In this document: one piece after another, positions 25,701 through 28,699 of the stretch
Numbering within the stretch: position 1 is the stretch's first letter
Layout of the letters: each line of letters begins with the position of its first letter
Assembly (NCBI GenBank): GCA_035719105.1
Contig: DASTGN010000002.1
Span: forward strand, 1 to 28,699
DNA from: UBA8389 sp035719105
GTDB lineage: Bacteria; Bacteroidota; Bacteroidia; Bacteroidales; UBA1402
Direction: 5' to 3'
Length of the DNA stretch: 28,699 nucleotides
Notes under the pieces: model-generated
The model's input: the letters and a program-made list of their open reading frames with translations, nothing else
What the model was told of the DNA's origin: nothing
The model's database searches: none
Position numbers and translations under genes: made by a program

Positions 25701-25972
25701 GTTTTGGTTTTCATACCAATGTAAGAAACCCGAATGCTCAGTCCAGCCTCATTGGACGGTACCGATATGTGGTAATACCCATCCACATCCGCTATGACAC
25801 CGCTCAAATAACGACTCTGGCTGTTAACAACGAAGATGTTGGCGCTCTCAATTGGAATTTGTTTCCCGCCTAAAGATTCGGTGATTCGACCTGACAAAAT
25901 GATGCTTTGTGCGAAAGCCTCTCCTGTAAACGTCAGAATTACCGCAACTAGTAAAAATTTTAACCTTCTCAT
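22730..25972 (-). CDS. SusC/RagA-family TonB-dependent outer-membrane transporter (first pair)
   Basis: This canonical 1080-residue SusC has a signal peptide cut near EAFA-Q (21/22) and a carboxypeptidase-regulatory-like domain (about 25-105). A TonB box, ITDVVVSGKR (111-120), is visible. The plug contains SIRIRGTNSLSASSEPLIVI (178-197) and the IEVLKDASATAIYGTKGSNG signature (234-253). The rest is a large barrel ending in Phe (RLSLGFNLNF). No STN domain precedes the plug, so transport rather than sigma/anti-sigma signalling is expected. It imports oligosaccharides captured by its SusD partner, whose start codon overlaps this stop. It begins 20 nt after the four-repeat FAS1 lipoprotein gene. 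Confidence 0.97.
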   Translation of the reverse strand: MRRLKFLLVAVILTFTGEAFAQSIILSGRITESLGGKQIPIESANIFVVNSQSRYLSGVIADVDGYYHISVPSNEAGLSIRVSYIGMKTKTIRYSGQKQLNVELESDAHTITDVVVSGKRIDRDEMGVSRREQTSATQKINMEEIINTIPVSSVEEALQGQMGGVDVVLGGDPGARSSIRIRGTNSLSASSEPLIVIDGIPYSTQISSDFSFATANEEDFGALLNIAPSDIESIEVLKDASATAIYGTKGSNGVLLITTKKGSRGRTNFTLSSKFTGKYEPASIPLLNGGQYVAMIQDAIWNTANAKGLGSATNELELLFNTYEINYDPTFQYFNEYNVNTNWLNEVRSNATTLDNSFSLSGGGDKATYRFSLGYLDEQGTTIGTSLTRLSTKLNINYDFSNRLRVTADFSYTQSDKDANYANVRSEALTKMPNKSPYYIDKVTKKRTSQYFSRQEDDFQGAFDGGSNYNPVAMALESYNNNVQREEKISFNAQYKFPFNLTYQGYVSMNMRTSRNNKFLPQEATGVLWTSKYANLSTDALSDNFSLQTENKLLFNKTWNEVHSLIATSVFRTSQSQSFSYSSSTSGNASPHLADPVVGSVVAGIGSGMSETRSVSGIGQAVYTFDDRYVLKGTVNYEGNSAMGKTNRFGAFPSFGLAWNMEKESFLADQSWLQEAKLRVSLGWSGNAPGGSSLYMGAYQSLGTYMNMPAIFPVRIQLDKLKWETSREWNYGMDLALWEGKLNMTFDYYNKYTYDLLLSDVYIPVTTGYTTIKYFNSGEMSNRGWEFRTDYELYKDKAWRVALNFNVSQNINKVEKLPDNLSEENYSFGNGNYAIRIVEGDPIGSFYGYRYKGVYQNTEDTYALDKEGEVMKNYLGQTIGMKNGILPVYPGDAKYDDINHDGVINEYDIVYLGNSNPLFIGGGGFSAKYNQLTLTAFFYGRYGQKVINSARMSLENMYGENNQSTAVLKRWRSEGDKTDIPRALYGMGYNYLGSDRFVEDASFVRLKTLSLTYAIPRELCKRLGINSLNLFCTGYDLFTWTNYTGQDPEVSLPSSATSLVKDGATTPCSKRLSLGFNLNF

Positions 25973-25992
25973 ATGTGGTGTTCGTTATGCGT

Positions 25993-28257
25993 TTACAAAA
26001 CAATATCTTCAAGCAAGTGGAAACATCCATCCTTAAAGGCGAATGGCAAGTAATAGTAGGTGGAAACCACATTGACCGTATTCGTGCTGGTTGTGAACTT
26101 GACCGTTAAGGGTTGGTTGGCACCATGGTCAGATAAAACCAACTTGTAATTGCCATAGGTATCGAATGTGCCCATTATTCCGGCTCCAGGATAAGGATAA
26201 CCCGTGAAGGTATTTAGATCCGATGTGATAAACAGTGATCTCAAATAATTGGCCAGTTTGGTTTTATTGGTTTGCGTTAAGGTTCCGGACAAGGAACCGT
26301 TGGAAGCAATGGTCAAACCGGTGCTGCCGGGTATACTGGATAATTTTGCTTTGATGGCTTCGTTGCTTGGTATGAAAGCGATGAATCGAGAACCTGGCAT
26401 CAAATTGGTCAGACTTGTTTCAGTGATCAGACCAGCTTTAAGCAACAATTGCGAGAATAAATAATAGGGATAACGAGAATCGTTGCAAATAGCCAAAGCG
26501 TATTCCAAGCCATCACTCTCATCAGCTTTGAAAAGGCCAGGGTAGTTGTAGGAATACGATTTTCCATTGGACCAGTTATTCGAACCGTTGTTGATTTCAT
26601 GGAAGTCAACAAAAGGATCGCCCGAAAAAGCAGGATTCAAATATTGATTGAAAAGCAGGTTGCTCGTGATTTTACCATTGTGAACATACCAGTAATTGAA
26701 AGCCACATTGGTTTCCAATACTTGAGTTTCACTACTTGATAGTTCCGTGGCACCATTGCACAAATGCATGTTCACCAGATTGGACATTTCGTTGGCACTC
26801 ATATCCACAAACGTACCGGTTTCGTCCGAAAATTTCTGCAGAACTTTCCCGGTAGTAAAGCTGGCAAGCCTCATATGTTCAGAGTTAAACTGAGCAGTAT
26901 CAGGCATTAACGAGATAAACCTAGTTTCATTGGAAGCCAATGCGAGCAACAAATCGGAACCGTCAAGTGCATATAGGAAATCAATGAACTTGAGGTATTT
27001 GAAAGCTGGCCCGGCTACTGATGAAAAAATGGCGGGTGCGGGCATTCGGTCAATTCCATAGAGAGAACCGTTGGCACAAACTTTACGGAGCGAAACATCG
27101 TCCGGATTGATGTTGATAGGAGTTTTAAATGAAGTGAGCACAGTTCCATTGGTGATTTCTTCAGGGAAAACGAGATTTTTATCACTCGAAAAAGACTGAA
27201 GCAGAAAATATTCAAGAACCAAGGGGTCAAGATCGGCCAGGGTGGAATACCCTCCTACTTTCCAGAAATCATTGAAAAACAATTCCATGGCAGCATTGGT
27301 TGGGGCAAAAACATTGTAACAGCTACTGGATAATTCTTTGATGTTCAGGTAACTGGAAGTAGGCCACTCGTAGGCGATTGGAGGCAAGGTCTTGTGACTG
27401 TGCAAGTAAAGGTCCTGACCATTCCCAAAGTTCTTGGTCAATTCATTATCCAGGGTATACGATGAATAGGAATTGTAAAGGTCAAAAAACATGGAATATT
27501 CCGCATAACGATTTTTAAGTTCGGTATAGATCGTTTCCAACGGGTCCAATACTTGATTCAATAAATAAACATACCCATTGTCGGAGATGACATTTGATGT
27601 ATTCTGAACGCTGGCGTTCGAAATATTAAATCCATTTGAACCTCCAGTCCAATGGGAATTTGGGTAGAAGTATTCATAATTGTATTGGGCATCAATGGCC
27701 TTGGTCTCAAAAAGTTGGTAAGAGAATACGGGCAGGAAGCGTTCCAGATGGTAAACCGAAACGGAGTCATTGAGGGCAGGGTTGAATTCTTTACTAATGG
27801 CATCGTTGCTTTTAGTCCTGAATTTATAATAATAACCAGCCATGACCGCTTTTTGTTCATCGGTGGCGCCATCCCCTTCCGCTGGTCTGAAGTTAACCAA
27901 CTTGTTCCAATCGAATGCATAATAAACCAAATGGAAACCTATTAGTTTTTTGAGTTCCGTATCATTCATTTCAGATATCGAGTTGAGCCCCTTTTTATGG
28001 AGGTAAACCGTAAAAGCAGAATCATTCGGAGCCATGACGGTCAGAATGCTCTTCCCATCGACAATGGATTCATAGCCTGCTTTTTTGACGCCTTCAAGAA
28101 AAATGGAATAATTGCCACGCGATTCAAGAACCTGAAAAGCACTGCCTTTCAACCAATCTGGAATGCGATAATGGTCTTCCATATTGTTGCAGGAAGTAAC
28201 CAGCAAGGGCAACGTCAAGAGCCCGATCATCCAATGAATGAGCCTGGATTTTTTCAT
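25993..28257 (-). CDS. Large multi-FAS1 (fasciclin) surface lipoprotein, first gene of the operon
   Basis: The 754 residues begin with a lipoprotein signal peptide (LPLLVTSC, Cys23). Four successive FAS1-like units can be traced by their conserved strand and their closing segment. Unit 1, about 49-240, has LTVMAPNDSAF (72-82) and ends DNGYVYLLNQVLDPLE. Unit 2, about 241-405, has YNVFAPTNAAM (314-324) and ends NGSLYGIDRM. Unit 3, about 415-535, has RFISLMPDTAQF (446-457). Unit 4, about 595-754, has RFIAFIPSNEAI (624-635) and ends DGCFHLLEDIV. Units 1 and 2 carry long insertions. It lacks the C-terminal beta domain of the other two FAS1 proteins. It is the first gene after the promoter region and precedes SusC by 20 nt. 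The likely location is the outer-membrane surface; function may be glycan capture or matrix adhesion, inferred from context only. Confidence 0.83.
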   Translation of the reverse strand: MKKSRLIHWMIGLLTLPLLVTSCNNMEDHYRIPDWLKGSAFQVLESRGNYSIFLEGVKKAGYESIVDGKSILTVMAPNDSAFTVYLHKKGLNSISEMNDTELKKLIGFHLVYYAFDWNKLVNFRPAEGDGATDEQKAVMAGYYYKFRTKSNDAISKEFNPALNDSVSVYHLERFLPVFSYQLFETKAIDAQYNYEYFYPNSHWTGGSNGFNISNASVQNTSNVISDNGYVYLLNQVLDPLETIYTELKNRYAEYSMFFDLYNSYSSYTLDNELTKNFGNGQDLYLHSHKTLPPIAYEWPTSSYLNIKELSSSCYNVFAPTNAAMELFFNDFWKVGGYSTLADLDPLVLEYFLLQSFSSDKNLVFPEEITNGTVLTSFKTPININPDDVSLRKVCANGSLYGIDRMPAPAIFSSVAGPAFKYLKFIDFLYALDGSDLLLALASNETRFISLMPDTAQFNSEHMRLASFTTGKVLQKFSDETGTFVDMSANEMSNLVNMHLCNGATELSSSETQVLETNVAFNYWYVHNGKITSNLLFNQYLNPAFSGDPFVDFHEINNGSNNWSNGKSYSYNYPGLFKADESDGLEYALAICNDSRYPYYLFSQLLLKAGLITETSLTNLMPGSRFIAFIPSNEAIKAKLSSIPGSTGLTIASNGSLSGTLTQTNKTKLANYLRSLFITSDLNTFTGYPYPGAGIMGTFDTYGNYKLVLSDHGANQPLTVKFTTSTNTVNVVSTYYYLPFAFKDGCFHLLEDIVL

Positions 28258-28278
28258 AATGATCTAAATTTTGATTTT

Positions 28279-28311
28279 CAAGGTTATTTCCATGCAGACG
28301 GTTGACTGCAA
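28279..28311 (-). promoter_or_regulatory. Putative operon promoter (TTG / TAACCTTG) upstream of the FAS1-SusCD block
   Basis: On the minus strand TTG at 28311-28309 is followed after 22 nt by TAACCTTG at 28286-28279, one mismatch from the Bacteroidota -7 consensus TAnnTTTG. The ATG lies 21 nt further on, giving a short leader. It falls in the only free space (77 bp) between the upstream terminator and the first gene of the operon. The spacing is slightly long, so this is a candidate only. Confidence 0.35.
28293..28310. promoter_or_regulatory. Imperfect palindrome, candidate operator
   Basis: TGCAGACGGTTGACTGCA is a dyad with 5-bp perfect ends (TGCAG...CTGCA) and two further matched positions. 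It lies between the putative -33 and -7 elements of the operon promoter, where a repressor or activator dimer could sit. An 18-bp imperfect dyad can occur by chance. Confidence 0.25.
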
Positions 28312-28334
28312 GAATGATGCTTAAACAAAAAATT

Positions 28335-28383
28335 ACATAGATACACTCGATGCGTCAAGCTGATTTATCGAGTGTATCTATGT
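28335..28383 (-). terminator. Strong hairpin terminator after the right-edge gene
   Basis: A perfect 17-bp inverted repeat: ACATAGATACACTCGAT at 28335-28351 pairs with ATCGAGTGTATCTATGT at 28367-28383, loop 15 nt. On the minus strand it begins 8 nt after the stop codon at 28392 and is followed by AATTTTTTG. This fits intrinsic termination of the upstream leftward gene, separating it from the FAS1-SusCD operon. Confidence 0.85.
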
Positions 28384-28391
28384 TTATTGCG

Positions 28392-28699
28392 TTAATAGCC
28401 TATGTTGTTTTTAATCATGATTTTTTCAACTTTCACCGTACCATCGGAGTAAATGGTTCGATAAATGTTTAAACCAACTACAGGTCGTTTAACTTCGATA
28501 CCTGAAAGGGTGTAGATGTGCGTTGACACCACTTCTTTCTGAGTATCGGCAGGTTTAGCCAAAGCTACAGGATCGGAACCCTCGCCCATCAGTTTCACGT
28601 CGAAAATCATCATGTTGCTGTTGGTATTCAGGTTCGATACACTTTTAAACCGAACATACACCGGTGTCGTTGCATCGTAATATGCAACACGTTTACGAA
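28392..28699 (-). CDS. C-terminal fragment of a secreted protein with secretion-tail-like end (5' end outside window)
   Basis: The frame is open to the right edge; about 101 C-terminal residues are visible, so the start and main domain are unknown. The first part (TTPVYVRFKSVSNLN, then MMIFDVKLMGEGSDP) looks like the closing strands of a beta-sandwich such as a carbohydrate-binding or lyase-associated module. After a short linker (residues like PADTQKE) comes IYTLSGIEVKRPVVGLNIYR and the end VKVEKIMIKN. This pattern, 'IYxLSGxxV..P..GxNI' then a Lys-rich final strand, resembles the C-terminal sorting tails common on secreted Bacteroidales proteins. It is shorter than a full type IX domain, so secretion by SprA is possible but not proven. 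It is on the same strand as the polysaccharide operon, but a strong terminator separates them. A lyase or other extracellular enzyme of the same locus would fit. Confidence 0.7.
   Translation of the reverse strand, partial: RKRVAYYDATTPVYVRFKSVSNLNTNSNMMIFDVKLMGEGSDPVALAKPADTQKEVVSTHIYTLSGIEVKRPVVGLNIYRTIYSDGTVKVEKIMIKNNIGY

Noticed and set aside
13019..25972. Two SusCD pairs as a recent tandem duplication
   Set aside because: The protein sequences differ greatly by eye in signal, plug and SusD signature regions; no long near-identical DNA is evident.
28335..28383. 17-bp inverted repeat as an invertible promoter switch or recombination site
   Set aside because: The 15-nt loop is too short to invert, no recombinase is present, and position after a stop codon with a T-rich tail fits a terminator.
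1..28699. tRNA/rRNA genes, CRISPR arrays, insertion sequences
   Set aside because: No cloverleaf-like segment, spaced repeats, transposase frame or terminal inverted repeats were seen; gaps between genes are almost all too short.

Overview
The window looks like a chromosomal segment of a Bacteroidota bacterium, most likely of the order Bacteroidales. Four things point this way: two SusC/SusD pairs, a full-length SprA/Sov (the giant translocon of the type IX secretion system), TACTTTTG promoter elements, and start codons without Shine-Dalgarno sequences. Genus and species cannot be read from it.

Left part (1-11826) is mostly housekeeping. It holds the 3' end of a histidine kinase (+), a CCA tRNA nucleotidyltransferase (-), a lipoprotein of unknown function divergent from it (+), then sprA (-) directly behind ruvA (-), and a WecA/TagO-like polyprenyl-phosphate sugar-1-phosphate transferase (+). 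The cca/lipoprotein pair and the ruvA/WecA-like pair are divergent; the other junctions are tightly convergent.

Right part (11857-28257) is one compact leftward block of eight genes with gaps of 20 nt or less: a four-repeat FAS1 (fasciclin) lipoprotein, SusC, SusD, two further FAS1 lipoproteins, a second SusC, a second SusD, and a GH105 unsaturated glycuronyl hydrolase. It is bracketed by a strong hairpin terminator upstream (28335-28383) and a shared bidirectional hairpin at its end (11803-11841). This is a polysaccharide utilization locus with two different outer-membrane uptake complexes and three surface lipoproteins of an unusual type. The lone enzyme acts on unsaturated uronic-acid oligosaccharides made by polysaccharide lyases, so a pectic (rhamnogalacturonan-like) or other uronate glycan is the likely substrate. 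No lyase and no dedicated regulator is visible in the window.

At the right edge (28392-28699) is the C-terminus of another leftward gene, whose tail resembles a secretion-type C-terminal domain. It is probably a secreted neighbour of the same locus.

The most interesting item is the FAS1-SusC-SusD-FAS1-FAS1-SusC-SusD-GH105 operon. There, FAS1 lipoproteins occupy the place where surface glycan-binding proteins normally sit. There is no RNA gene, CRISPR array or mobile element that I can support.
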